Below, piece after piece: positions 7,064 through 15,487 of a DNA stretch of 64,000 nucleotides. The first letter of the stretch is position 1, and the number at the start of each line of letters is the position of its first letter. The translations under genes and the position numbers were made by a program. Source of the stretch: Nucisporomicrobium flavum (lineage in GTDB: Bacteria > Actinomycetota > Actinomycetes > Mycobacteriales > Micromonosporaceae); NCBI RefSeq assembly GCF_016464385.1, contig NZ_JADMLH010000014.1, forward strand, positions 165,550 through 229,549, written 5' to 3'. The notes beneath the pieces are model-generated. The model searched no databases, had not been told where the DNA came from, and saw nothing but the letters and a program-made list of their open reading frames with translations.

Positions 7064-9301
7064 TCAGCCGACCTCCACCAGCTCGCGGGGTTCCTCCGTG
7101 CTCGGCGTGACGGCCGGGCCGTGGGCGGCGTGCCGTCCGCGTCCCCGCAGCAGCCGCGGCGCCCACCAGTTGGCGTCGCCGAGCAGCGTCATCAGCGACG
7201 GCAGCACGACCGCCCGGATCAGCGTCGCGTCCAGCAGGATCGCGGCGGCCAGCCCCACACCCAGCTGCTTCATGTCGATCGTGGACAGCGTGGCGAAGAT
7301 CGAGAAGACCGCGACCATCACGATGGCGGCGCTGGTGACCACGCCCGCCGAGCCGGTGATGCCCTCGGCCACAGCCTCCCGGTTCGGTACGCCGCGCAGC
7401 ACCGCCTCGCGGATCCGGCTCACCACGAACACGTGGTAGTCCATCGACAGGCCGAACAGCACCACGAACAGGAACAGCGGCAGCCACGTGACGATCGCGC
7501 CCATCGAGGTGAAGCCCAGCGCGCCCTCCGCCCAGGTGTTCTGGAAGACCAGCACGAGCAGGCCGTACGCCGCCCCCGCGGAGAGCAGGTTCAGCAGGAT
7601 CGACGTGAGCGCCACGACCACCGAGCGGAACGTCCATGCCATCACCAGGAACGTCAGCAGCAGCACGAAACCGACGACGATCGGCAGCTTGTGCCAGATG
7701 TGCGTGGCGTAGTCCTCGCTCTCGGCGACGCCGCCGCCGACCGCGTACGAGGCTCCGCTCAGCCCGCCCAGCGCCGCCGGCACGAGGTTCTCGCGGAGTC
7801 GGTGCAGCGACTGCACCGCCTCGTCGCTGCGGGAGGCGAACGGCGTCGCCACCGACAGCGTGGTCACCCGCCGGTCCGGTGAGACCTTGATCTCGGGGCC
7901 GCCCTGCTCGGTGGCGGCGAACAGCCGGTCGCCCTCGGTGCTCGCGGCGAGCCGGGTCAGGGCCGCCTTGACCGCGGGCGCCTGGTCGGCCGGTGCCTGG
8001 ACGGCCACGATGTGGTTGGTGCCGTTGCTCGGGTACGCGGCCGCCAGCCGGTCGTACGCCTGCATGGCCGGGGTGGTGCGGGGCAGGTCCTCCGTACCCG
8101 GGAACTTGAGCTGCATGCCCAGCGCGGGCGCCGCGAGGCCGAGCAGGAGGCTGACGCTGACCAGCAGAGTGGGCAGCGGGCGGCGCAGCGCCGGGCGCAG
8201 CACGACCGACCAGAAGCGGCTCGGCTGCACCTGGCCGTCCGCGGTGGTACGCCGCGCGGCGAGGCGCCACAGCAGCGGCACCCGCGGCCGGTCCACCCAG
8301 CGGCCCAGCTTGGCGAGGAGGGCCGGCAGCACGGTCAGCGAGCCGATCACCGCGACGGCGACGACGAGGATCGAGCCCACGGCCAGCGAGGAGAAGATGG
8401 CGTCGTTGGCGAGGAACAGGCCGGCCATGGCGATGATGACCGCCGTGCCGGAGACGACGACCGCGTGCCCGGAGGTCTCCGCGGCGAGCTCGACGGCGTC
8501 GACGTGCCCGCGCCCCCGGGCCCGTTCCTCCCGTTCCCGGCGTACGTAGAACAGCGAGTAGTCGATGCCCACCGCCATGCCGATGAGCAGGATGACGCTG
8601 GAGGTGGAGTCGTTGGCCGGGATCAGGTGCGAGGCCAGTGTGGACAAGCCGATCGCGGCGGCCACCGAGGAGAGCGCCAGCAGCACGGGGATGCCGGCGG
8701 CGATGAGCGCGCCGAACGCGATGATGAGGATCGCCAGCGTCACGGGCAGGCTCAGCAGTTCCGCCCGCTTGAAGTCCTTGCCCAGCGTGTCGTCGAGCGC
8801 CTTGTTGATCGACGGGCCGCCGACCTGCTCGACGCGCAGGTCCGGGTACCGCTGCTGGACCTCGGCGGTCGCCGCGCGCAGCGGCTCCACCCGGTCGGAG
8901 GCGGTCTCCGGGTCGCCGCTCATCGTGATCGGCACCAGCAGCGCCGAGCCGTCGGTCGCCGGGATCGCCTTGCCGACCTCCGCCACCCCCGGCACGGTCC
9001 GCAACCGGTCGGTGGCGGCGGCCGCCGCGTCCCCGGCCGTCTTCTTGTCCAGCGCCCCGGAGCGGGCGGTGATCAGGACATTGTCGACGGCCGGCTCGTC
9101 CGCGAACCGGCCCGCCTCGATCATGACGCCGGCCCGGCCGGACTCGCCCACGGACATGTCCTCCGCAGTGGACTCCTGCAGCCCGGCGGCGTTGCCCCCG
9201 ATGAAGCAGACGGCCACGAACACCACCCACAACGCCACCGCCCGCCATGGATGCTCCGCGCTCCACCGCGCGAGCCGTACTGTGACCGGTCGCTTGCCCA
9301 T
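7064..9301 (-). CDS. MmpL/RND-family membrane transporter
   Basis: A 745-residue RND-superfamily protein of the MMPL type, moving lipids or small hydrophobic compounds across the membrane by proton motive force. It has the duplicated architecture: one membrane helix (WRAVALWVVFVAVCFIGG), a large outside loop (to ~165), five helices including LIGMAVGIDYSLFYVRRERE, a second large loop, then five more helices including FGLSMDYHVFVVSRIRE. The paired GIDYSLF and SMDYHVF motifs are the MmpL proton-relay signature. I chose the ATG complementing 9299-9301, which has an AGGGGGGCC-like ribosome site; the open frame runs further upstream without family similarity. It is probably a monocistronic gene, separated by 291 bases from the next gene on the same strand. 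The substrate is unknown. Confidence 0.9.
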   Translation of the reverse strand: MGKRPVTVRLARWSAEHPWRAVALWVVFVAVCFIGGNAAGLQESTAEDMSVGESGRAGVMIEAGRFADEPAVDNVLITARSGALDKKTAGDAAAAATDRLRTVPGVAEVGKAIPATDGSALLVPITMSGDPETASDRVEPLRAATAEVQQRYPDLRVEQVGGPSINKALDDTLGKDFKRAELLSLPVTLAILIIAFGALIAAGIPVLLALSSVAAAIGLSTLASHLIPANDSTSSVILLIGMAVGIDYSLFYVRREREERARGRGHVDAVELAAETSGHAVVVSGTAVIIAMAGLFLANDAIFSSLAVGSILVVAVAVIGSLTVLPALLAKLGRWVDRPRVPLLWRLAARRTTADGQVQPSRFWSVVLRPALRRPLPTLLVSVSLLLGLAAPALGMQLKFPGTEDLPRTTPAMQAYDRLAAAYPSNGTNHIVAVQAPADQAPAVKAALTRLAASTEGDRLFAATEQGGPEIKVSPDRRVTTLSVATPFASRSDEAVQSLHRLRENLVPAALGGLSGASYAVGGGVAESEDYATHIWHKLPIVVGFVLLLTFLVMAWTFRSVVVALTSILLNLLSAGAAYGLLVLVFQNTWAEGALGFTSMGAIVTWLPLFLFVVLFGLSMDYHVFVVSRIREAVLRGVPNREAVAEGITGSAGVVTSAAIVMVAVFSIFATLSTIDMKQLGVGLAAAILLDATLIRAVVLPSLMTLLGDANWWAPRLLRGRGRHAAHGPAVTPSTEEPRELVEVG

Positions 9302-9506
9302 CGCTGGCCCCCCTGCTCGTTTCTGTGTCGAAACTGAACCTAGGCAGGGTGGGAGCTGGGAACATCCGGGTCGGACCCGCGGTCGACCCCGATTCGTGGC
9401 GGGGCGCCGGCGGGGGTCGGCGGGCCGCCGGGATGCACGATTTGATGGCGTACGCGGCACTGCGTGGGGATCTTGCTCGCCCCGGCGGAGGACGCGACGG
9501 CCGCAC

Positions 9507-9529
9507 GACCCTGAGACGGGCTCAGGGTC
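9507..9529 (-). terminator. Inverted repeat downstream of the GGDEF-EAL gene
   Basis: A 9-bp perfect stem (GACCCTGAG / CTCAGGGTC) with a 5-base loop sits in the 291-base gap 9302-9592. It is 64 bases beyond the stop of the GGDEF-EAL gene on its strand and also upstream of mmpL, so it may be a terminator or a regulator site. A smaller GCCGCC/GGCGGC hairpin lies at 9566-9580, closer to that stop. Nothing else is seen in the gap. Confidence 0.45.
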
Positions 9530-9592
9530 CACCCCCGGGGTCGTGACGGGAAAGCAGCATGCATGGCCGCCGCGGGCGGCAGCGTCAGCCGA

Positions 9593-11881
9593 TCACCGGC
9601 TCATTTCGGCGTCCGGGACGCCTCGGTCCGCGCCGAAGAGCAGCTCGTCCATGGCCGTCTCGGTCAGCGGTTCCGCGAAGTAGTACCCCTGCCCGAGCTC
9701 GCAGTTGCCGTCCGTCAGCTCGCTCAGCTGGCCGGCGTCCTCGATGCCCTCGGCCACGGTGGACAGGCTCAGGGCCTGGCCGAGCTGGATGATGCCGAGG
9801 GTCAGCGCCGCGGCGGCGGGCTCGTCGCCGACGTCGTCCACGAAGCTCTTGTCGATCTTGATGATGTCGACCGGGAAACGGCGCAGGTACGCCAGCGACG
9901 AGTAGCCGGTGCCGAAGTCGTCGATCGCGAGCCGGACGCCCAGCTCCTTGATCTGCTCGAGCTGGCGTAGCGTCGACGTGCGGTGGTCGACGAGCAGCGA
10001 CTCGGTCAGCTCCACCACCAGGCAGCTCGCCGGCAGGCCGCTGTTGTGCAGCGCCGAGGAGACGACGGCCGGGAGGTCCGGCTGGTCGAGCTGGACCGCG
10101 GACATGTTGACGCTGACGCTCAGCGCACGGCCGTCGGCGCGCTTGGCGTTCCAGGCGGCGACCTGGCGGCACGCCTCACGCAGCACCCATTCGCCGATGG
10201 GGACGATCATCCCGGTCTCCTCGGCGAGCGGGATGAAGTCGAGCGGCGGGATGATGCCGCGCTCGGGGTGCAGCCAGCGCACGAGCGCCTCGAGGCCGAT
10301 GATCTCGCCGGTCCGCAGGTGCACGATCGGCTGGTAGCGCAGCTGGAACTCGTGGCGGACGACCGCCCGCCGCAGGTCCGCCTCCAGCTGCAGGCCGGCC
10401 TGGAACGACGCCTGCATCGCCGGCTCGAAGACCTCCAGGCGGTCCTTGCCGTGCTTCTTGGCCTGGTACATGGCGAGGTCCGCCTGCACCATCAGCTCCT
10501 GCGCGTCCTCGACCCCGGCGGCCGGCTGGTACGCGATCCCGATGCTGCAGCTGACGTACGTCTCCTTGCCGGCCAGCTCGAACGGCTCGCGCAGGGCCTG
10601 CAGGATCCGCTCGGCCACCGGTAGGGCCTCCGTCACGCCGTGTGCCATCGGCAGCAGCACCGCGAACTCGTCGCCGCCCAGCCGCGCCGCGGTGTCGGCG
10701 GACCGCAGGCAGGCGGTGATCCGTTCGGCCACGCCGACGAGCAGCTGGTCGCCGGCCGCGTGACCGAGGGAGTCGTTGACCACCTTGAACCGGTCGAGGT
10801 CGACGAAGAGGACGGCGACGCCGGCGCCGGCCTCGGACGCGGCGATGAAGGCCCGTTCGAGGCGGGTGAGGAACAGCGCCCGGCTGGCGAGCCCGGTGAG
10901 CGAGTCGTGGAACGCCTGGTTCATCGCCTCGAGGGTCTGCGCGTCGGTCAGCGCCAGGCTGACGTGCTCGGCGAACGCGCGGAGGATGTCCTGCGCCGGC
11001 TTGTCCCACTCGCGCGGCGCGGTGTACGTGCCGACGGTCAGGCAGCCCATCACCGTGCCGTTCTCGTGCACCGGCACCGCCATGACGGCCTTCATGTGGG
11101 ACCGGACGACCTCGGGGATCGCGATCGGGCAGTTCTCGTAGTCCTCGACCATGACCAGCTCGTCGCCCATCACCGCGAGCCCTGCGACGCCGGCCGAGGG
11201 CAGCGGTACGCGGTGCATGCGGGGCAGGATGTCAGGCGCGAAGCCGACGCTGGAGACCATCGTGCCGACCGAGGGGTCGTCGCGTTCCAGCAGGTTGAGC
11301 GAGGCCATCTCGACGCCGAGCAGGTCCGCGGCGGAGGTGGTGATGGAGTCGAGGATGTGCTGCAGGGGCGCGCGCCGGGCGATCAGCCGCTGGACGCCGG
11401 TGAGGTGGTCGAAGAACCGCTGCCGCTCGTGCAGCGTGGCGGTGAGGCGCCCGTTCTCCTCGGTCTGCAGGCGCTGGGCCGCCATGACGTGCAGGGTCTG
11501 CAGGCTGAGCTCGAGGACGCGGGCCATGCCCCGCAGCAGGCACACCTCCTCGTCGGAGAAGGCGCCGCCGGCCCGGCCGAGCACCAGCAGCCCGGGTTCC
11601 GGACCGTCGACGGGCGCGTACGCGACGGCGTACGAGGTGTCGCCGAGCTCGAGCTCCGCGCGGTGACCGGCGGCGATCTCCTTGAGGGCGGTGACGGGTA
11701 CGTGCCCGGCTGCCGGCCCGACGGAGGCGACCACGCCGGCGTCCATGGTGAGCACGGCGAAGTCCGCGCTGAGGGCACGCGCGGCGCACTCCACGGCTGC
11801 GTACTGCGCCGCGGGTCCGTCCGGTCGGTCGGCGACCGCTGAGAGGAACGCCGTCAGTTGCCGGGTTGCGAGCATGCCCAT
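9593..11881 (-). CDS. GAF-GGDEF-EAL cyclic-di-GMP turnover protein
   Basis: About 762 residues. The N-terminal ~130 residues form a GAF-like fold (ADFAVLTMDAGVVASVGPAA) and a second GAF follows a helical linker (~165-310, LQHILDSITTSAADLLGVEM). Then comes a GGDEF domain with intact RLGGDEFAVLL (~residue 404; diguanylate cyclase) and an EAL domain with EALVRWLHPERG (~532), FGTGYSSLAYL and FPVDIIKIDKSFV (phosphodiesterase). Both catalytic signatures look intact, so it could make and degrade c-di-GMP under control of a GAF ligand. No membrane segment is present. I chose the ATG complementing 11879-11881; a second in-frame ATG is six bases further in. The frame stays open far upstream (to 12889) but that part overlaps the DeoR gene and is not coding. 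Confidence 0.9.
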   Translation of the reverse strand: MGMLATRQLTAFLSAVADRPDGPAAQYAAVECAARALSADFAVLTMDAGVVASVGPAAGHVPVTALKEIAAGHRAELELGDTSYAVAYAPVDGPEPGLLVLGRAGGAFSDEEVCLLRGMARVLELSLQTLHVMAAQRLQTEENGRLTATLHERQRFFDHLTGVQRLIARRAPLQHILDSITTSAADLLGVEMASLNLLERDDPSVGTMVSSVGFAPDILPRMHRVPLPSAGVAGLAVMGDELVMVEDYENCPIAIPEVVRSHMKAVMAVPVHENGTVMGCLTVGTYTAPREWDKPAQDILRAFAEHVSLALTDAQTLEAMNQAFHDSLTGLASRALFLTRLERAFIAASEAGAGVAVLFVDLDRFKVVNDSLGHAAGDQLLVGVAERITACLRSADTAARLGGDEFAVLLPMAHGVTEALPVAERILQALREPFELAGKETYVSCSIGIAYQPAAGVEDAQELMVQADLAMYQAKKHGKDRLEVFEPAMQASFQAGLQLEADLRRAVVRHEFQLRYQPIVHLRTGEIIGLEALVRWLHPERGIIPPLDFIPLAEETGMIVPIGEWVLREACRQVAAWNAKRADGRALSVSVNMSAVQLDQPDLPAVVSSALHNSGLPASCLVVELTESLLVDHRTSTLRQLEQIKELGVRLAIDDFGTGYSSLAYLRRFPVDIIKIDKSFVDDVGDEPAAAALTLGIIQLGQALSLSTVAEGIEDAGQLSELTDGNCELGQGYYFAEPLTETAMDELLFGADRGVPDAEMSR

Positions 11882-12262
11882 GACCCCGTCTGTCGGTCCC
11901 GGGCCGGGGGAGCTGAGCGTTTTGCCGTGACCGTTTTGGTCAAGCGGTGCCGGCGCGGCGCCCGCGGACCGGCCGCTCGGCGGTTCCGAGGCCTTACTCA
12001 CGCCCGAACACACACGCGCGGCGCTACCGAGCTCACACCCTCGGGCACGAACCGGGCATCGTCCTCGACCATTCGGGCACGACTTTCGTCCGTTTTCGTC
12101 CGGCCGTGAGATGATATTGCGCGGGCCGGGGCCACACGTAATCGGGCAGAGACCCACCGAATCACCGTGGCTTGTGATGGGGACCACACGTTTCCCCGGT
12201 GTTACAAATGGTCCACGGCAGGAGCGCTCACCTGCCGATACCGGTGGCGGCGGAGGTGCGCA
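11882..12262. promoter_or_regulatory. Divergent regulatory region with TTTCGTCCG direct repeats
   Basis: This 381-base gap separates the reverse GGDEF-EAL gene from the forward DeoR gene and must hold both promoters. Two TTTCGTCCG copies at 12084-12092 and 12094-12102 are spaced exactly 10 bp, one helical turn, and an AT-rich ATGATATTGC lies just downstream (12111-12120). A CGGGCACGA motif appears twice (around 12037 and 12073). I see no convincing -35/-10 pair. No gene is supported inside. Confidence 0.4.
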
Positions 12263-13024
12263 TTGAATGCGGAGGAGCGGCAGCATCAGATCGTCGCCCT
12301 GGCGCGGCGCCAAGGCGAGGTGGACGTCGCGAAACTCGCCGCCGAACTCGCCGTCTCCGCGGAAACCATTCGGCGCGACCTGAGGCTGCTGGAAAAGCAC
12401 GGTCTGCTGCGGCGCACGCACGGCGGCGCCTATCCGGTGGAGACCGCGAAATTCGAGACCGATCTCGCCATCCGTACCACCCGTGGGGTTCCGGAGAAGC
12501 GACGTATCGCCGCCGCGGCCGCCGCCCTGCTGGGTGACGCCGAGACCATCTTCATCGACGAGGGCTTCACGCCGCAGCTGATCGCCGAGGCGCTGCCCAC
12601 CGACCGGCCGCTGACCATCGTGACCGCCTCGCTCAACACCGCGGCCTGGCTGTCCACCAACACCCCGGTCACCGTGCTGCTGCTGGGCGGGCGGGTCCGC
12701 GGCCGCACGCTGGCCACGGTCGACCACTGGGCCAGCACCATGCTGGCGGGCTTCGTGATCGACCTGGCCTTCGTCGGCGCCAACGGCATCTCCCGCGAGG
12801 TCGGGCTGACCACCCCGGACCCGGCCGTCGCCGACGTGAAGGCACAGGCGGTACGGGCCGCCCGCCGCCGCATTTTCGCCGGCCTGCACACGAAATTCGG
12901 CGTACGGACCTTCTGCCGTTTTGCCGAGGTATCCGATTTCGAGTCACTGGTCACGGACACCGGTCTGCCGGCGTCCGAGGCGCACCGCTATTCACGACTC
13001 GGTCCTCAGGTGATCCGGGTCTAG
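12263..13024 (+). CDS. DeoR-family transcriptional regulator
   Basis: A 253-residue DeoR-type repressor of sugar or polyol genes. The N-terminal winged helix reads RQHQIVALARRQGEVDVAKL, then SAETIRRDLRLLEKHGLL and the classic RTHGGAY wing. The C-terminal DeoR sensor half (residues ~75-250) has FIDEGFTPQLIAE, VTASLNTAAWL, LLLGGRVRGRTLATVD and FVGANGIS, the sugar-phosphate isomerase-like fold. I chose the TTG at 12263 because GGAGG (12252-12256) lies six bases before it and the domain begins immediately; the open frame starts 96 bases earlier at a weaker site. It lies 67 bases upstream of the polyol ABC operon and most likely represses it until a phosphorylated or free polyol binds. Confidence 0.88.
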   Translation: MNAEERQHQIVALARRQGEVDVAKLAAELAVSAETIRRDLRLLEKHGLLRRTHGGAYPVETAKFETDLAIRTTRGVPEKRRIAAAAAALLGDAETIFIDEGFTPQLIAEALPTDRPLTIVTASLNTAAWLSTNTPVTVLLLGGRVRGRTLATVDHWASTMLAGFVIDLAFVGANGISREVGLTTPDPAVADVKAQAVRAARRRIFAGLHTKFGVRTFCRFAEVSDFESLVTDTGLPASEAHRYSRLGPQVIRV

Positions 13025-13042
13025 AGAACCTCGAGAAGAAAA

Positions 13043-13058
13043 GCACCGTAATCGGTGC
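13043..13058 (+). promoter_or_regulatory. Small palindrome between deoR-like gene and binding-protein gene
   Basis: GCACCG and CGGTGC arms flank a TAAT loop, 33 bases before the binding-protein start. It could be the DeoR operator or a weak attenuator; the sequence alone does not decide. Confidence 0.35.
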
Positions 13059-13091
13059 GGCTCACGCATGTCCTAAAACGGAGGATCCGTC

Positions 13092-14456
13092 GTGCAGAAA
13101 CCAGGGAAGAAGCTTTCGATACTGATTGCGGGGGCGACCGCGGGCGCGCTGGCGCTCTCCGGGTGCTCCGGCGCCGGCGGCTCGTCCGGCAGCGGTGATT
13201 CCGCGGACAACACCATCACCGCGCTGATGGTCGGCAACCCGCAGATGGAGGACATCCAGAAGCTGACCGCCGACAACTTCACCAAGCAGACCGGCATCAC
13301 GGTGAAGTTCACGATCCTCCCGGAGAACGAGCTGCGCGACAAGGTCACGCAGGACGTCGCCAACCAGGGCGGGCAGTACGACGTCGCGACGGTGGGCGCG
13401 TACGAGGTGCCGATCTGGGCCAAGAACGGCTGGCTGCACGAGCTGTCGACGCAGGCCGGCGCGGACCCGAAGTACGACTCCGCGGACCTGATCAAGCCGA
13501 TGGTCCAGTCGCTGACCGGCGACGACGGCAAGATGTATGCGGCGCCCTTCTACGGCGAGTCGTCGTTCCTCATGTACAACAAGGAGATGTTCGAGGCCAA
13601 GGGCCTCACGATGCCGGAGAAGCCGACGTGGGCCCAGGTCGCCGACTTCGCGCAGAAGCTCAACGACAAGAACAAGGGCGTGGCCGGCATCTGCCTGCGC
13701 GGCCTGCCGGGCTGGGGTGAGCTCTTCGCCCCGCTGACCACCGTGGTGAACACGTACGGCGGCACCTGGTTCGAGAAGGACTGGACGCCGAAGGTCAACT
13801 CGCCCGAGTTCAAGGAGGCCACGAACTTCTACGTCAACCTCGTCAAGCAGTACGGCGAGTCGGGCGCCCCGCAGGCCGGCTTCACCGAGTGCCTGAACAC
13901 CTTCGGCCAGGGCAAGGCCGCCATGTGGTACGACGCCACCTCGGCCGCCGGCACGCTCGAGGACCCCAAGGCCTCCAAGGTCGCCGGCAAGGTCGGCTAC
14001 GCGTACGCGCCGGTGAACAAGACCGAGTACTCCGGCTGGCTGTGGACCTGGGCGTGGGCCATGCCGAAGACCACCAAGAAGTCCGACGCCGCCTGGAAGT
14101 TCATCTCCTGGGCCACCAGCAAGGACTACGAGCAGCTCGTCGGCAAGAACCTCGGCTGGTCCCGGGTGCCCTCCGGCAAGCGCACGTCGACGTACTCGAT
14201 CCCGGAGTACAAGGAGTCGGCGAAGGCGTTCGCGGACGTGACCCTCGGCTCCATCGAGCACGCCAACCCGCAGAACCCCGGCGTGCAGCCGCGGCCGGCG
14301 CTGGGCGTGCAGTTCGTCGGCATCCCCGAGTTCGCCGACCTGGGCACGAAGGTGTCGCAGGAGGTCAGCGCGGCGATCGCGGGCAGCAGCTCGGTCGACA
14401 AGGCCCTGACGGACGGTCAGAAGCTCGCCGAGGACGTGGCGAAGAACTACAAGTAG
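13092..14456 (+). CDS. Polyol/sugar ABC transporter substrate-binding lipoprotein
   Basis: A 454-residue family 1 solute-binding lipoprotein. The signal peptide ends in a lipobox (ALALSGCSG, Cys ~24). The mature part shows the two-lobed pattern with TALMVGNPQMEDIQKL, GQYDVATVGAYEVPIWAKNG, APFYGESSFLMYNKEMFE, GLPGWGELFAPL and FGQGKAAMWYDATSAAG. These features match binding proteins for sorbitol/mannitol (SmoE/MtlE-like). A polyol dehydrogenase in the same operon supports a polyol ligand. The start GTG 13092 has GGAGG at 13080-13084. It is followed by a strong hairpin and then the two permease genes, which suits a binding protein made in excess of its membrane partners. Confidence 0.88.
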   Translation: MQKPGKKLSILIAGATAGALALSGCSGAGGSSGSGDSADNTITALMVGNPQMEDIQKLTADNFTKQTGITVKFTILPENELRDKVTQDVANQGGQYDVATVGAYEVPIWAKNGWLHELSTQAGADPKYDSADLIKPMVQSLTGDDGKMYAAPFYGESSFLMYNKEMFEAKGLTMPEKPTWAQVADFAQKLNDKNKGVAGICLRGLPGWGELFAPLTTVVNTYGGTWFEKDWTPKVNSPEFKEATNFYVNLVKQYGESGAPQAGFTECLNTFGQGKAAMWYDATSAAGTLEDPKASKVAGKVGYAYAPVNKTEYSGWLWTWAWAMPKTTKKSDAAWKFISWATSKDYEQLVGKNLGWSRVPSGKRTSTYSIPEYKESAKAFADVTLGSIEHANPQNPGVQPRPALGVQFVGIPEFADLGTKVSQEVSAAIAGSSSVDKALTDGQKLAEDVAKNYK

Positions 14457-14461
14457 CGCGC

Positions 14462-14494
14462 ACGGGGGCGCCGCGCATCGTGCGGCGCCCCCGT
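14462..14494 (+). terminator. Intercistronic 13-bp hairpin after the binding-protein gene
   Basis: A perfect 13-bp stem (ACGGGGGCGCCGC at 14462-14474, complement at 14482-14494) with a 7-base loop starts five bases after the stop. In binding-protein operons such hairpins usually terminate or stabilise part of the transcript so that the first gene is overexpressed. Its 3' arm runs into the dispersed repeat at 14491. Confidence 0.75.
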
Positions 14495-14531
14495 CCAACC
14501 ATCCCGCCACCACCCACAACCTGACTGAAGG
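14491..14531 (+). repeat. Dispersed ~41-bp intergenic repeat, copy 1
   Basis: This begins CCGTCCAACC, contains CCACCCAC and ends CTGACTGAAGG. By eye about 36 of 41 bases match the reverse complement of copy 3 (35730-35770), and copy 2 (23068-23109) is related with one or two base insertions. It sits between the binding-protein gene and the first permease gene, overlapping the hairpin arm. The function is unknown. Confidence 0.7.
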
Positions 14532-14557
14532 CCACATCCCTACCGGAAGGCCGACCA

Positions 14558-15487
14558 ATGACCGACGTCATCACTCGGACGGACCCGGAGCCGGAGGCCC
14601 CGGTGGCGCCCGTGAAGGGCGGCGCCAAGGAGCGCTGGGTCCGCCGGGCGCCGCTGCTGCCCGCCCTGATCTTCGCCATCGTCGTGACCCAGGTGCCGTT
14701 CCTGGTCACCATCTACCTGTCCACGCTGGACTGGAACGCGCTGCGCCCGGGCGACCGCCCGTTCGTGGGCGTGGACAACTACGTCACCGTGCTGACCGAC
14801 ACGCGGCTGCGGTCGGCGCTGCTCAACACCGTGCTGCTGACCGCCGGCGCGGTGATCTTCTCGATGATCCTCGGGCTGGCCCTGGCCGTCCTGCTGGACC
14901 GCAAGTTCGTCGGCCGGTCCGTGGTCCGCACGCTGCTGATCACGCCGTTCCTGGTGATGCCGATCGCCGCGGCGCTGCTGTGGAAGCACGCGATCTACAA
15001 CCCGGCGTACGGCCTCATCAACGGCCTCTTCGGCGGCTCGACGGACTGGATCTCGTCGTACCCGAAGGCGGCGGTCATCACCACGCTGGTGTGGCAGTGG
15101 ACGCCGTTCATGATGCTGATCCTGCTCGCCGGGCTGCAGTCGCAGAGCGAGGAGGTGCTGGAGGCGGCGCGCGTCGACGGCGCCAACGCGTGGCAGATCT
15201 TCGTCAAGATGACGCTGCCGCACCTGCGTCAGTACCTCGAGCTGGGCGCTCTGCTCGGCTCGATCTACCTGGTCAACACGTTCGACGCGGTCTTCAGCAT
15301 CACCCAGGGCGGCCCCGGGTCGGCGACCACGAACCTGCCCTACGAGATCTACCTGACCACGTTCCGCAAGTTCGAGTACGGCGAGGCGTCGGCGGCCGGC
15401 GTGATCGTGGTGATCCTGACGATCATCGTGGCGACGTTCGCCCTGCGCGTCATCTCGAGCCTGTTCCGGATGGAGGAGAGCCGATGA
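14558..15487 (+). CDS. Polyol/sugar ABC transporter permease 1
   Basis: A 309-residue MalF-type permease. After a basic N-terminus it has six predicted membrane helices (LLPALIFAIVVTQVPFLVTIYL, LLNTVLLTAGAVIFSMILGL, LLITPFLVMPIAAALLW, AAVITTLVWQWTPFMMLILL, LELGALLGSIYLVNTF and GVIVVILTIIVATFALRV). The cytoplasmic EAA loop EAARVDGANAWQIF, which docks the ATPase, precedes KMTLPHL. It forms a heterodimer with the next gene product and takes substrate from the lipoprotein at 13092. Its TGA overlaps the next ATG. No ATP-binding subunit is encoded in the operon, so a shared MsiK-type ATPase elsewhere is likely. Confidence 0.9.
   Translation: MTDVITRTDPEPEAPVAPVKGGAKERWVRRAPLLPALIFAIVVTQVPFLVTIYLSTLDWNALRPGDRPFVGVDNYVTVLTDTRLRSALLNTVLLTAGAVIFSMILGLALAVLLDRKFVGRSVVRTLLITPFLVMPIAAALLWKHAIYNPAYGLINGLFGGSTDWISSYPKAAVITTLVWQWTPFMMLILLAGLQSQSEEVLEAARVDGANAWQIFVKMTLPHLRQYLELGALLGSIYLVNTFDAVFSITQGGPGSATTNLPYEIYLTTFRKFEYGEASAAGVIVVILTIIVATFALRVISSLFRMEESR

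Noticed and set aside
7053..9506. Second long reverse frame beside mmpL
   Set aside because: It overlaps the MmpL frame out of phase and gives Arg/Gly-rich text; only the other frame shows RND motifs.
11882..12889. N-terminal extension of the GGDEF-EAL frame to 12889
   Set aside because: It would overlap most of the DeoR gene on the opposite strand and shows no domain; the GAF-like region starts right after the ATG at 11881.
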